The notes under the pieces: generated by a model
What the model saw: only the letters and a program-made list of their open reading frames with translations
Database searches by the model: none
Told to the model about the DNA's origin: nothing
Part shown: in pieces, positions 39,793 to 48,438 of the stretch
How the letters are laid out: each line of letters begins with the position of its first letter
How positions within the stretch are numbered: the first letter of the stretch is position 1
Program-made: the position numbers and the translations under genes
Assembly (NCBI GenBank): GCA_964370635.1
Contig: CAYJJU010000006.1
Location: forward strand, 1 to 64,000
DNA from: SIG603 sp964370635
GTDB taxonomy: Bacteria > Bacillota > Clostridia > Oscillospirales > Acutalibacteraceae
Length of the DNA: 64,000 bases
Direction of reading: 5' to 3'

Positions 39793-41160
39793 TTAATTTC
39801 TATTCTCAAGTGAATCTAATAATTCTTTTGTTCCTACAATCTCAGTAATTCTAATACCGAAATTATCTCCGACAACAATAACATCTCCATATGCTAAAAG
39901 TTGCCCATTGACTATAACCTCTGCAGGGGAACCGGTCTGTTTATCAAGCTCAATTACCGTGCCCTGTCCAAATTCTACCACGTCTTTAATTTTTTGTTTT
40001 GTTCGTCCGATAATTACCGAAACATCAAGTTTAACGCCCATTAATAATCCAATATTTGAATCCGACGGCATTATCATACCCTGTTGTGAAAAATCTGGGA
40101 ATGCCGGATTTTTTACCGAAGGATAAAATTGATTTTGCGGTGATGCGGCGTATTGTGGATAGCCCATAGGCATTTGTGGTGCTTGTTGTGCATAATTTTG
40201 TGGCATCGGCGGTGCCTGTTGCACCGGTGGCGGTGCCTGTTGTACTGGTGGTGGCGCTTGTTGTACCGGTGGAGGTGCTTGCTGTACCGGTGGAGGTGCC
40301 TGTTGTACCGGTGGAGGTGCCTGTTGTACCGGTGGAGGTGCTTGCTGTACCGGTGGAGGTGCTTGTTGTACCGGAGGTGGTGCTGGCTGTACCGGTGGGG
40401 ATTCATTTATCTGAGTATTTTGCGCATTCATAATAGGAGTTTCTTCTGTAGTCATCGCTTGTACCTCTTCCGCCTTAGCTTCGACGATATTTTTTTCTTC
40501 TCCGATTTCTTTGAGAAGCTCATCAGGGTCTTCAAACTTTGAATTCACCGTACTTATAATCCATCTTGAAAGCGGAATGGATAAAAAGCAGATAAATCTT
40601 GTATTGAGTATGTCTGAAACCTTAAAATCAAAAGATACCGAAACCACAGGCTCGTCTTTTTTGATTTCAGAAATACTGTCGTCTATGTCCGCTTTTGAAG
40701 ACACTAAACTGGGTTCAGGGGTAGAAATATTTATAGGTATTTCTAAAATTTCAGACATTGTCGTCGCAGAAGCACCCATCATTTGGTTCATTACTTCACT
40801 CGCAGCGCTCATAGTCATGTCGTCAAACTCAAATTCATCGTCAGAATTAGAATAGTCGACTATTTCATTACCCATTAAAATATCAATAATGACTTGGATA
40901 TCGCTTCTTTTAAGCAGGGTAACATTTATACCCTCGATTCCTTGAATATATTTAATTTTAACCATCAAAGAAGGTTCTAAATCTGAACAATCTATATTGC
41001 TAAATATATCCTGCTCAATTCTAGGAGTGGTAATATAAACTTGTCTGTCAAGCATGGTAGAAACGGCAGTTGCAGCGGCTCCCATACTCATATTTAAGAC
41101 TTCGCCTATTACATCAAGTTCATCGTTATTAAGTAACTCTAATTCTTTATCTGACAAAAT
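39793..41160 (-). CDS. fliY: Flagellar switch protein FliY with Pro-rich repeat linker
   Basis: C-ring protein combining a CheC-like CheY-P phosphatase and a FliN domain. Residues about 5-200 form the CheC-like part (DELDVIGEVLNMSMGAAATAVST and AASEVMNQMMGASATTMSEIL). A linker of about 130 residues contains eight perfect APPPVQQ heptads, then a Gln/Pro/Met/Tyr-rich segment. The last 80 residues are FliN (LLMGVKLDVSVIIGRT). The start is TTG at 41160, 7 nt after GGGGGA and overlapping the fliM end by 14 bp; a longer frame to 41196 lacks a ribosome site. The EIDALL CheY-binding peptide typical of the Bacillus protein is not evident. Confidence 0.93.
   Translation of the reverse strand: MLSDKELELLNNDELDVIGEVLNMSMGAAATAVSTMLDRQVYITTPRIEQDIFSNIDCSDLEPSLMVKIKYIQGIEGINVTLLKRSDIQVIIDILMGNEIVDYSNSDDEFEFDDMTMSAASEVMNQMMGASATTMSEILEIPINISTPEPSLVSSKADIDDSISEIKKDEPVVSVSFDFKVSDILNTRFICFLSIPLSRWIISTVNSKFEDPDELLKEIGEEKNIVEAKAEEVQAMTTEETPIMNAQNTQINESPPVQPAPPPVQQAPPPVQQAPPPVQQAPPPVQQAPPPVQQAPPPVQQAPPPVQQAPPPVQQAPPMPQNYAQQAPQMPMGYPQYAASPQNQFYPSVKNPAFPDFSQQGMIMPSDSNIGLLMGVKLDVSVIIGRTKQKIKDVVEFGQGTVIELDKQTGSPAEVIVNGQLLAYGDVIVVGDNFGIRITEIVGTKELLDSLENRN
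40211..40399. repeat. Nine-unit 21-bp tandem repeat inside fliY
   Basis: Nine contiguous 21-bp units, close to GGTGCCTGTTGTACCGG plus four bases, encode the heptad APPPVQQ (eight perfect copies and one edge variant). Units differ only at synonymous positions except at the ends, which suggests selection on the peptide with ongoing slippage or recombination. Confidence 0.93.
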
Positions 41161-42172
41161 CCATTCCCCCTTTTTTCCTTGTTTCCAAAACTTCAACTAT
41201 TTTAATTGCTTTTTTGTGATTACTTTCACCAATTTTTGCAGTACACCACGGAACACCTTCTACTATGACATTTATATCGTGGTCTATCTTCTTGTTTAGC
41301 GATATTACGTCGCCCGGTTGTAAATAGACTATGTCGGAAAGTGGAATTTCAAAATTATCCAGTATAGCTTCCATATGTAAATCGGATTCTTTTAAGTATC
41401 CAAAAAGCATTTTTTTCTTTTGCATTTCCTCTTCTTCTTGAGCATGCGTAACATTGGATTTTGGTTTTTTAATACTAAAGCTGTCTATGATATTTTCTAA
41501 ATTATCGGCAGGTATACAAATATGTAAAAGCCCTGTATAATCGCCTTCGGTAAATTCTATAGATGTAATAACTATAATATCCTGTTGTGCATAGGCTTGA
41601 ATTAGCCTGCCGTTTGTTTCTATACTTCTAAGTGATGTTTTTATGTCAAAGAAATTACTCCATGCATCTTGCATATATTTAGTAATGTTATTAAAAATCA
41701 TGTTAATAATTGCCATTTCAATTTCCGAGTATCCCCTGTCTGGTAAAAAGGGAGTATCCGTAGCACCTAACATTCTTTCACAAAGCAGATATCCTAAACT
41801 TGTCGGAAACTGCATAAGCAAGGTATCACTCATTCCTCCAAGTCCCAGCGCTTCAAAAGCAATTGCACCTACTAAGGTACTATCGGGAAGCGAGTTGCTA
41901 AATTCAACATATCTTTGCTCTTCGACATCGAGTACTTTCATAGTACAAGTGTTTCTTAAAACACTCGACAAGTATGATGTTAAAACTCTGGCAAAATTTT
42001 CATATATATTGCCAAGTGACCTTAGCTGATCCTTAGTAAACTTCTTAGGAGATGAGAAATCATATTCCTTTATCCTCACTTGAGGCACGGTAGGTGTTAA
42101 CTTTGAGCCAGTATTATTTCTTGCACTTTTTAACAATTCATCAATTTGACTTTGGGATAATGCCTCTGCCAC
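41147..42172 (-). CDS. fliM: Flagellar motor switch protein FliM
   Basis: C-ring protein that binds CheY-P and sets rotation direction. The 341-residue protein has the N-terminal CheY-binding peptide LSQSQIDELL, a CheC-like middle domain (about 45-230) and a C-terminal FliN-like domain (about 260-335, ILDNFEIPLSDIVYLQPGDVISL). It lies 25 bp after motB and overlaps fliY. No fliL gene lies between motB and fliM, where it is commonly found. Confidence 0.96.
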   Translation of the reverse strand: MAEALSQSQIDELLKSARNNTGSKLTPTVPQVRIKEYDFSSPKKFTKDQLRSLGNIYENFARVLTSYLSSVLRNTCTMKVLDVEEQRYVEFSNSLPDSTLVGAIAFEALGLGGMSDTLLMQFPTSLGYLLCERMLGATDTPFLPDRGYSEIEMAIINMIFNNITKYMQDAWSNFFDIKTSLRSIETNGRLIQAYAQQDIIVITSIEFTEGDYTGLLHICIPADNLENIIDSFSIKKPKSNVTHAQEEEEMQKKKMLFGYLKESDLHMEAILDNFEIPLSDIVYLQPGDVISLNKKIDHDINVIVEGVPWCTAKIGESNHKKAIKIVEVLETRKKGGMDFVR

Positions 42173-42197
42173 TAAATCTCACTCCTTTAAAATTCAT

Positions 42198-43163
42198 TTA
42201 TTCAAGTGCTCCAATGCTAACTTGTGTATCATCGGTTTCACTGTTATCTTCCACACTTCCACTTGCTGTGTCCTCTGTGTTTTGTTGGGTATCGTTTTCA
42301 CTGTCTTGTGCAGTGTCTGTGCTTTGTGTAGTATCGTCTACTACATCCACATCTGCGTCTTCACTGCCTTGTGTTTCATCGCTTGTACTGTCTGCGGTAT
42401 CATCCTCTGTGGCGTTAGTAGAAGAAGAACCTTCGTCGCCACCCGATTGGAAATCTTCAAGTATTTCAGGAATATCTACGGCAGAGTCTGTATTAGTTCC
42501 CATGATAACAAGCTCTACACGCCTGTTTTGTCGCATGCCTTCCTCGGTGTCGTTGCTTGCAACGGGATACTGATTTCCATATCCCTGTGGCACCATTTTT
42601 TCTTTAGGGAAGCCATTTTCAAATTCAAAATATTCTACAACCACCGCAGCCCTTTCGGCTGAAAGTACCCAGTATGTACCGTTTTCAACCGTTGCAGTAA
42701 AGCCCAGTACGTTTATCATACGAATTTGGCTTTCAAATTCTACTAGCGCCTCGCCTATTGCGTGAACTGTCGAGACACTCTCCGGAAGTATTGCGAATGA
42801 GTCTGGGAAGAAGAATGCCGCACCGTCAAAGGTAACGCTTATTATATCGCCGCGCATTTGAATTTTAACATCGTCTTGCAAGGCGTTTTCTTCAACATAT
42901 TCTGTCAATGAATCATAAAGCTCTGATAGGTCTGACATGGGTTCTTCAGACTCTCCAGTAGCTCCTGCCGCTATAATTTCTTGTACTTCCTCAGGAGGCA
43001 AGCTGGAAAATGCTTCAATAAACGCATTAAATTTTTGTGTATCGGTGGTAGACATACTCAGCAAAACCGCAAAAAAAGTTAAAAGCAGTGTTACCATGTC
43101 GGCATAGGTATTAAGCCAACCGCCAGAATCGTCTCCGCCGCCACCGGCATTACGTTTTTTCAT
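42198..43163 (-). CDS. motB: Stator protein MotB with long acidic tail
   Basis: Peptidoglycan-anchoring stator subunit. The N-terminus NTYADMVTLLLTFFAVLLSMS has the proton-carrying Asp (D22) in a single membrane helix. A plug/linker follows, then an OmpA-like domain (about 108-222, INVLGFTATVENGTYWVLSAERA, NRRVELVIMG). Residues 231-321 are an extra acidic Ser/Thr/Asp/Glu/Gln-rich tail, outside the usual MotB length, with no cysteines and little hydrophobic character. It is co-transcribed with motA, 37 bp upstream. Confidence 0.94.
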   Translation of the reverse strand: MKKRNAGGGGDDSGGWLNTYADMVTLLLTFFAVLLSMSTTDTQKFNAFIEAFSSLPPEEVQEIIAAGATGESEEPMSDLSELYDSLTEYVEENALQDDVKIQMRGDIISVTFDGAAFFFPDSFAILPESVSTVHAIGEALVEFESQIRMINVLGFTATVENGTYWVLSAERAAVVVEYFEFENGFPKEKMVPQGYGNQYPVASNDTEEGMRQNRRVELVIMGTNTDSAVDIPEILEDFQSGGDEGSSSTNATEDDTADSTSDETQGSEDADVDVVDDTTQSTDTAQDSENDTQQNTEDTASGSVEDNSETDDTQVSIGALE

Positions 43164-43200
43164 AGCTGAACTCCCTTCCTAAAAAGTCAGTAATACATGT

Positions 43201-44037
43201 TTATTCCGATTTGCTGTCGCCTACTTTTTTGCTTGCTTTTGTCCTTTTATATTCAGGAAGCATATTTAAAAGTCTTTCTTGTATTACGTTTGGATTTTGT
43301 CCTTCTTGTATCGCTTCAACTCCAACGCTTATTATTTGAAGACAAAGATATTCTTCATCATGACGAACTCTAAGTTTATTTGCAATCGGTAAGAAGAAGG
43401 CATTTGCAAGAAGCGAACCGTAGAATGTTGTGATAAGAGCAACCGCCATAGACGGTCCAACGCTTGCTGGGTCATCTAGTTGTTGAAGCATGTTAACAAG
43501 ACCAATAAGTGTACCTATCATACCAAAGCCCGGCGCTAGTGCTCCGCCCTTGTCATAAAACGCACTGTCTTGAATATGTCTTTCTTCTAGTCCATCAAGC
43601 CAAGACTCCATTTGAGTCTTAACATCTTCAGGGTCGACAGAGTCGACAACCATTTGAAGGCTAGTCTTCATAAACACATTTTCCATTTGAGCTATGTCGT
43701 CTTCTAAAGAAAGCAAACCGCTAAGTCTTGCTTTTTTTGCGGCTTCAACTATAGCCTCTATGTATGCCTCGGGGTTAAATTGGCGTGGCATAATAAGTAT
43801 CATTAAATGCTTAGGCATTTTCATTACCTGTCCTAAAGGGAACATGATAAGCAAAGCGCCTATAGTACCGCCGACAACAATAAGTATACTGTTGACATCG
43901 ATAAAGCTTCCTAAGTTTTCCATTATAACTGTGGCGTTTCCGCTATCGTCCTCACCCATGATAATACCGAAAACTACCAGTCCGAATGCCAGTATTAATC
44001 CGACAATGGACGCAATATCAATTCCACGTTTTTTCAT
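43201..44037 (-). CDS. motA: Stator protein MotA
   Basis: Proton-channel stator subunit with four membrane helices. The 278-residue protein has the family pattern FGMIGTLIGLVNMLQQLDDPASVGPSMAVALITTFYGSLLANAFFLPIANKLR and a cytoplasmic loop with charged residues for rotor contact. It follows flbD by 28 bp and is followed by motB. Sequence alone does not clearly separate H+ from Na+ coupling. Confidence 0.96.
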   Translation of the reverse strand: MKKRGIDIASIVGLILAFGLVVFGIIMGEDDSGNATVIMENLGSFIDVNSILIVVGGTIGALLIMFPLGQVMKMPKHLMILIMPRQFNPEAYIEAIVEAAKKARLSGLLSLEDDIAQMENVFMKTSLQMVVDSVDPEDVKTQMESWLDGLEERHIQDSAFYDKGGALAPGFGMIGTLIGLVNMLQQLDDPASVGPSMAVALITTFYGSLLANAFFLPIANKLRVRHDEEYLCLQIISVGVEAIQEGQNPNVIQERLLNMLPEYKRTKASKKVGDSKSE

Positions 44038-44065
44038 ATATGTTAAACCTCTCTTACAGTATTAA

Positions 44066-44266
44066 TTAAAAATGACCAATGGGATGACCATTTGATTTCA
44101 CTTTATAGTCAATGACCTTATTGACTACCTCATCCATAGTTTCCTTTACTATGTAGTAAGATTTAGTTGTTAGTCTAATTGTAGTGTCGGGTCTCTCTTC
44201 GATTGTTTCTATTAAATCTGAGTTTACAATAAATTTCGTATCGTCAAGCTTTGTTAACGCAATCAT
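44066..44266 (-). CDS. flbD: FlbD family protein
   Basis: Small protein of 66 residues found between flgE and motA in Bacillota flagellar operons (SwrD-type in Bacillus, where it boosts flagellar power). The sequence MIALTKLDDTKFIVNSDLIETIEERPDTTIRL with YIVKETMDEVV is characteristic. ATG 44266 has GGAG at 8 nt; a longer frame to 44317 adds an unlikely N-terminus with no ribosome site. It probably has an additional promoter upstream. Confidence 0.93.
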   Translation of the reverse strand: MIALTKLDDTKFIVNSDLIETIEERPDTTIRLTTKSYYIVKETMDEVVNKVIDYKVKSNGHPIGHF

Positions 44267-44307
44267 AATAATTCTCCATTCCCAAAGTAAAATTTCCGTA
44301 TAGACAT

Positions 44308-44336
44308 ATAATATCAAAAATAATTAAAACTTACAA
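44308..44336 (-). promoter_or_regulatory. Possible internal promoter before flbD-motA-motB
   Basis: TTGTAA (44331-44336), 17-bp spacer, TGA-TATTAT (44308-44313), an extended -10 form, in a very AT-rich stretch after the flgE hairpin. Confidence 0.45.
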
Positions 44337-44403
44337 GTAAAATTTTAATTTATAATTAAATTAGCCAAAATAATTAGTAAAATTACAAATTCCTTTATTA
44401 GTA

Positions 44404-44431
44404 CCCATGGTGACAAAACTGCCACCATGGG
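44404..44431 (-). terminator. Hairpin downstream of flgE
   Basis: Perfect 9-bp stem CCCATGGTG / CACCATGGG just after the flgE stop. There is no T tract on the minus strand, so it is more likely an mRNA-end stabiliser or a weak terminator within the operon. Confidence 0.45.
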
Positions 44432-44440
44432 ATAAATAAT

Positions 44441-46075
44441 TTATCGTTTTAGGTTAATAAGTTCTTCAAGCATGGTATCTGTTACCGTAATAACACGTGA
44501 GTTTGCTTGGAAACCACGCTGTGTTGTTATCATTTCGGCAAACTGCTCTGACAAATCAACGTTTGACATTTCAAGAGTACTTGCCATAAGTTGGCCTGTT
44601 CCGTCGCTTCCTGGATCTGTTAGGAATGGATCACCGGAGTTTACTGTTGTTGAGTAGTAGTTGCTACCCTCAAGTTGTAAACCGCTTGGATTTGCAAAAG
44701 TTGCAAGTGAAATCTTGCCTACTGCAACCGTTCCAAGTACCGAATGAGTTACAGATATTGTACCGTTTTGACCTATAGCAATTCCTGAAAGCTGATTTAA
44801 ATCAACAGGGCCGCCCTCTGTACCGCCTGTAAGTGCAAAGCTTTCATTTCCAAAGCCCATGTTAGGAGATACAACAGAAGGTGTAACTGTTATTGAGTTT
44901 GCAGCGTCAAAGGCATTCATGCTATTGCCTGCTATAGGAGGAGTTGCACCAAAAGCCAAGGTCATGGCACTAAAGCCTGGGTTGTCCACTTCTATATAAT
45001 CGCCGTCTGCCGATTTTAAAAGAAGAGTGGCAGCCTGCTCGCCTTCATTAATTGAGCCTTCATAAATTTTACCGCCTACTGTGAACGATAAATCCCATGC
45101 GGGAGTTGTATCGTCAAAAGTAGCCGTAAATCCACCGCCTTGAACTGTGCCTGAGCCTGTAAAGTCAGAGCTTACATCGGCTATGCTCATTATTCCGCCA
45201 AAAAATCCAGCCGTTGCATCGGCGCCTGTGATAGAGCCTTTGTCTATACCTCCGGCCGCTCCTACAATTTGCTCACCTGTTAAAGGACCGCCTGCAAATG
45301 GGTCGGTTGACGCAGAAATTGTAAATGTTCCCGCAGGGTGTGTAACGCCGCCGTTTGCCTCTAAAATAGCATCATTTATCGCCGCATTAAGTTCAGCAAG
45401 AGAGCTGAATGCTTGAGTTTCATTTAGTTCTACAAGCAGTGAACCTGTGCTTGAGATTGTTGCCTGTGCCGCAAGACCTGCAGGCATAGTGCTACTTGTG
45501 CTAAATGTTAGGTTGCTGTTTCCATACTCTGTAGGAACAGTAGTGCTTATAGTGTAATCAATATTATTGATTGTAACCTCGGCCTCAGGAGTTTGTGATG
45601 GAACTATTCCTATGTCATCAAGTTTAATTTTTTGTGAGTTAGGGTCGCCGTCTACTTGAGTTGAACCCAGTACAAAGTTACCGTTAATGTCAATCAAATA
45701 ACCGTTTGCATCGTAGTCTAACAGACCGGCCTTTGTGTAGAAAATATTTCCATCGCCGTCCATTACTTGTAAAAATCCTTCGCCGGCAATTGAAACGTCA
45801 AGTCCAAAACCTGTTGACTGCATGCTAGAGGTAGACATTTGCGCTTGAACGGCTGCTAAAATTGAACCGTAACCAACGCTTGATGGGTTAGTACCGCCTT
45901 GAGTTGCGGTACCTTCGGATGCGCCTCTTATGGTTTGATAAAATACGTCGCTAAATACAGCACGTTGTGCTTTGTAACCATAAGTGTTAACGTTTGCGAT
46001 ATTATTACCGATAACATCCATTTTTGTTTGGTGTGTCTTTAAACCGGCAACACCTGAAAACATTGCTCTATTCAT
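44441..46075 (-). CDS. flgE: Flagellar hook protein FlgE
   Basis: Subunit of the hook. The 544-residue protein has the conserved N-terminal GLKTHQTKMDVIGNNIANVNTYGYK, the GEGFLQVMDGDG core, and C-terminal EQFAEMITTQRGFQANSRVI. The middle (about 160-430) is a Gly/Ala/Thr/Ser-rich beta region that gives a longer protein than the classic 400 residues, as in several Clostridia. It lies 73 bp after the TIGR02530 gene. Confidence 0.95.
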   Translation of the reverse strand: MNRAMFSGVAGLKTHQTKMDVIGNNIANVNTYGYKAQRAVFSDVFYQTIRGASEGTATQGGTNPSSVGYGSILAAVQAQMSTSSMQSTGFGLDVSIAGEGFLQVMDGDGNIFYTKAGLLDYDANGYLIDINGNFVLGSTQVDGDPNSQKIKLDDIGIVPSQTPEAEVTINNIDYTISTTVPTEYGNSNLTFSTSSTMPAGLAAQATISSTGSLLVELNETQAFSSLAELNAAINDAILEANGGVTHPAGTFTISASTDPFAGGPLTGEQIVGAAGGIDKGSITGADATAGFFGGIMSIADVSSDFTGSGTVQGGGFTATFDDTTPAWDLSFTVGGKIYEGSINEGEQAATLLLKSADGDYIEVDNPGFSAMTLAFGATPPIAGNSMNAFDAANSITVTPSVVSPNMGFGNESFALTGGTEGGPVDLNQLSGIAIGQNGTISVTHSVLGTVAVGKISLATFANPSGLQLEGSNYYSTTVNSGDPFLTDPGSDGTGQLMASTLEMSNVDLSEQFAEMITTQRGFQANSRVITVTDTMLEELINLKR

Positions 46076-46148
46076 AAATCTTTTCTCCTTTTATACACTG
46101 CCATATCTATCTGTCGGTCAAGATATGATAAACGTCTAAAAGTCCCGT

Positions 46149-46541
46149 TTATATAATTACAGTGCCGTTAATATTTGTAAACACATTACCTTTTAAGTCT
46201 TCATTTTGCGTAGTTGTTATTACCGTGTTACTTGGAACATTTACGATATATGCCGTTTTGTCGACAATTATTAGTGCGTCTTTAAGGTTTTTCTCGCTTG
46301 CTAATTTAACGCCTTCGTTAAGTCTTTCCAAGTTTTGCTCGCTCACATCAATATTTCTTTCCATTACCCTTTGTGCGGCATGTTTTGAAAAATTGACTGT
46401 AGACATTTTTTCTGCCAAAATCTGAGAAAAGTCTACCCCTTGCTCTGCAGTGGTACTGGCGACATTAGTGGTTTGCGCCTTAGTGTTTATCGGAGTTTGG
46501 CTTATTAGGGGGTTATACATCCTCATTCTTAAATCATCCAT
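46149..46541 (-). CDS. Flagellar operon protein, TIGR02530 type
   Basis: A 130-residue protein common in Bacillota flagellar operons between flgD and flgE. Diagnostic region: FSKHAAQRVMERNIDVSEQNLERLNEGVKLASEKNLKDALIIVDKTAYIVNVPSNTVIT. Function is not established in general; hook assembly is presumed from position. ATG 46541 overlaps the flgD stop (ATGGATGA) with GAGG 9 nt upstream; frames starting further upstream are less supported. Confidence 0.88.
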   Translation of the reverse strand: MDDLRMRMYNPLISQTPINTKAQTTNVASTTAEQGVDFSQILAEKMSTVNFSKHAAQRVMERNIDVSEQNLERLNEGVKLASEKNLKDALIIVDKTAYIVNVPSNTVITTTQNEDLKGNVFTNINGTVII

Positions 46542-47298
46542 AAGCTTCATCCTCAAACGAAAGTGTCCTTATTTGTGTCGGTTTATATACAGTTTTGTTT
46601 CCTAAACTGTCTGTAACCAATACATTTAAATAATAAATAGTGCCTGGGTTTAATCCTGTTACGACTTCATTAAATTGCTCTTTTTGATTTCCAATTCCTA
46701 CTTTTTGGGCGGCTTCTACGTCTTCAACCGTTTCAAAAGGCCCTGTTTCAGAATAATAAACCGTGTAAGTTAAATCTTGGGCAACGGTAAAATCTTCTGT
46801 AGGAACTTGCCAGTCAAGTGTGACGGAGTCTGATGTTAGATTGCTTGACTCCACATAATAACTTGAAGCAGATATTTGAGTGTTTGATGCGCCAAGCGAC
46901 ATGATTTGGTCTAAAGTATAGGTCTTGCCACCTACATAAAGCACATACTCATTATCGACAAGTGAAACTTTTTCAACCACGCCTGATGTAGTGTCTAAAT
47001 CGCCACCTACGGTAAACCTTGAGGCTGTAACTTCTTTGCCAACAAGCGATAAAGCGTAGTTTGATTTTGAATATGCCGCCATTTCTTCCATCATTTGCAT
47101 GTTGGACATGGTCGCCATTTGTTCCATCATTTGCGAGTTATCCATAGGCTCCATAAAGTCTTGATTTTGCATTTGTAAAACCAAAAGATTTAAAAAGTCA
47201 TTTGATGTAAGCTCAGCATTTGCATCTGCCTCTTCAAATACAACATTATATTGTGAAGATGTATTATGCACTGAACTTGATGAACTGATACTACTCAC
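46534..47298 (-). CDS. flgD: Hook-cap protein FlgD with C-terminal Fn3 domain
   Basis: Scaffold that caps the growing hook. The N-terminal region (about 30-85) has the FlgD pattern TSNDFLNLLVLQMQNQDFMEPMDNSQMMEQMA, followed by a Tudor-like part (about 87-137). Residues about 150-246 form a fibronectin type III-like domain (VTLDWQVP, LTYTVYYSETGPF, LNPGTIYYLNVLVTDSLGN), an addition not found in minimal Bacillus FlgD. The call as FlgD is secure; the Fn3 is inferred from pattern. Confidence 0.92.
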   Translation of the reverse strand: MSSISSSSSVHNTSSQYNVVFEEADANAELTSNDFLNLLVLQMQNQDFMEPMDNSQMMEQMATMSNMQMMEEMAAYSKSNYALSLVGKEVTASRFTVGGDLDTTSGVVEKVSLVDNEYVLYVGGKTYTLDQIMSLGASNTQISASSYYVESSNLTSDSVTLDWQVPTEDFTVAQDLTYTVYYSETGPFETVEDVEAAQKVGIGNQKEQFNEVVTGLNPGTIYYLNVLVTDSLGNKTVYKPTQIRTLSFEDEAYG

Positions 47299-47325
47299 TT
47301 TGTTTTCTTCCTTTCTTTAAAAATT

Positions 47326-48405
47326 TTACACATATACATTTAGTGCGCTATCGGGTGCGTGTAGAGTGTTTTGAATAGGCTCTTCCTTTGTTATCTCACT
47401 TTGTATATGGTTTGGTGCTGTTTGACTATTTTCATTAAAATTCCACTGTCTACCGCTAAATTCATTCGATGAAAAATTAAAGTTTTGCATATTTGAGGAA
47501 TTTGAGCTACTCGATGCCTCTACAGCATTTTTAACTTCAATTTGCATTCCTGCAAGTGCCTCTTTAAGTGCTGGAATTTCGTCGTTTATAAGCAGTGCTG
47601 TCTTTGTGCTTGCAGCTATAATTTCAAGGGATTTTATTCCATCTTCATTAATGATTTTAACCGTGATTTCGCCTAGAGATTCAGGATAAAGCTTTAAGGT
47701 AAACTCTGAAACATTTGCCTTTATATTTTCCTTTACTCCGCTTTCAATTTGCGTTGTTAGCATAGGGTTTTCAGATAAACTCTCAACAACCGAACTTTCA
47801 GTCTTTGCCGTGCCATTTAAATTTGCAATAATTGCGGCTATGTCCATATCGCTTTCGCTGCCTGTAAGCGTCTTTTTGCTAATTTCAACAGCCTTTAAAA
47901 AATTGCTCTCGCCCGAAAAATAATTCACAAAATCAGAGCCTTCGTTGCTGTTTGAGTTTGTTACTGCTCCTAGATTTAACTGATTAATATTCTCGCTTGT
48001 AAGCCCTTTGCTAAGCAAGAAATCTATAAAAGATGACTGCTTGTCCGTAGGATTATCGACATTTAACAGTGTGTTAAGCAGTTGGCTAGAAATTTCTTCA
48101 GGGAAATTTAAGACAAGCTCATTTGGGGTGGCTGTCAAATTAAGGGCGCTTTGTTCAAGCGAAGTATTATTACCAGACCCGCTGTTATTCATGAGCATTA
48201 AAATCAAATCTTGAGCCGATAAAATGTTACCGTTTAAAGTAAGTTCATCTTCGTTTTGTGAAAATGCAGATTCTACCATATTTGAAAAAATTTGAAAAAA
48301 CGGATTGTCCGAAGCGTTTTGAGTGCTTGTTGTAACACCGGTACTTCTTGCGCTACCTACTAGTCCTTGCATCGAAACCATGTCTTGCACATTTGTCATG
48401 TTCAT
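47326..48405 (-). CDS. fliK: Flagellar hook-length control protein FliK
   Basis: Secreted ruler that triggers the FlhB export switch. The 359-residue protein has a low-complexity Asn/Ser/Leu-rich N-terminal region and a C-terminal domain (about 235-305) with the family pattern FTLKLYPESLGEITVKIINEDGIKSLEIIAASTKTALLINDEIPALKEAL. ATG 48405 has AAAGGAGG 7 nt upstream; the TTG further upstream encloses it. It lies between fliJ and flgD as in other Bacillota. Confidence 0.9.
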   Translation of the reverse strand: MNMTNVQDMVSMQGLVGSARSTGVTTSTQNASDNPFFQIFSNMVESAFSQNEDELTLNGNILSAQDLILMLMNNSGSGNNTSLEQSALNLTATPNELVLNFPEEISSQLLNTLLNVDNPTDKQSSFIDFLLSKGLTSENINQLNLGAVTNSNSNEGSDFVNYFSGESNFLKAVEISKKTLTGSESDMDIAAIIANLNGTAKTESSVVESLSENPMLTTQIESGVKENIKANVSEFTLKLYPESLGEITVKIINEDGIKSLEIIAASTKTALLINDEIPALKEALAGMQIEVKNAVEASSSSNSSNMQNFNFSSNEFSGRQWNFNENSQTAPNHIQSEITKEEPIQNTLHAPDSALNVYV

Positions 48406-48438
48406 ACTCTCACCTCCTTTCAAAAAAATATCTATCCA

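Noticed and set aside
40113..40542. Long open frames on both strands across the fliY repeat (His/Tyr/Arg- and Val/Pro-rich)
   Set aside because: They are products of reading the 21-bp repeat in other frames, without ribosome sites; fliY is the real gene.
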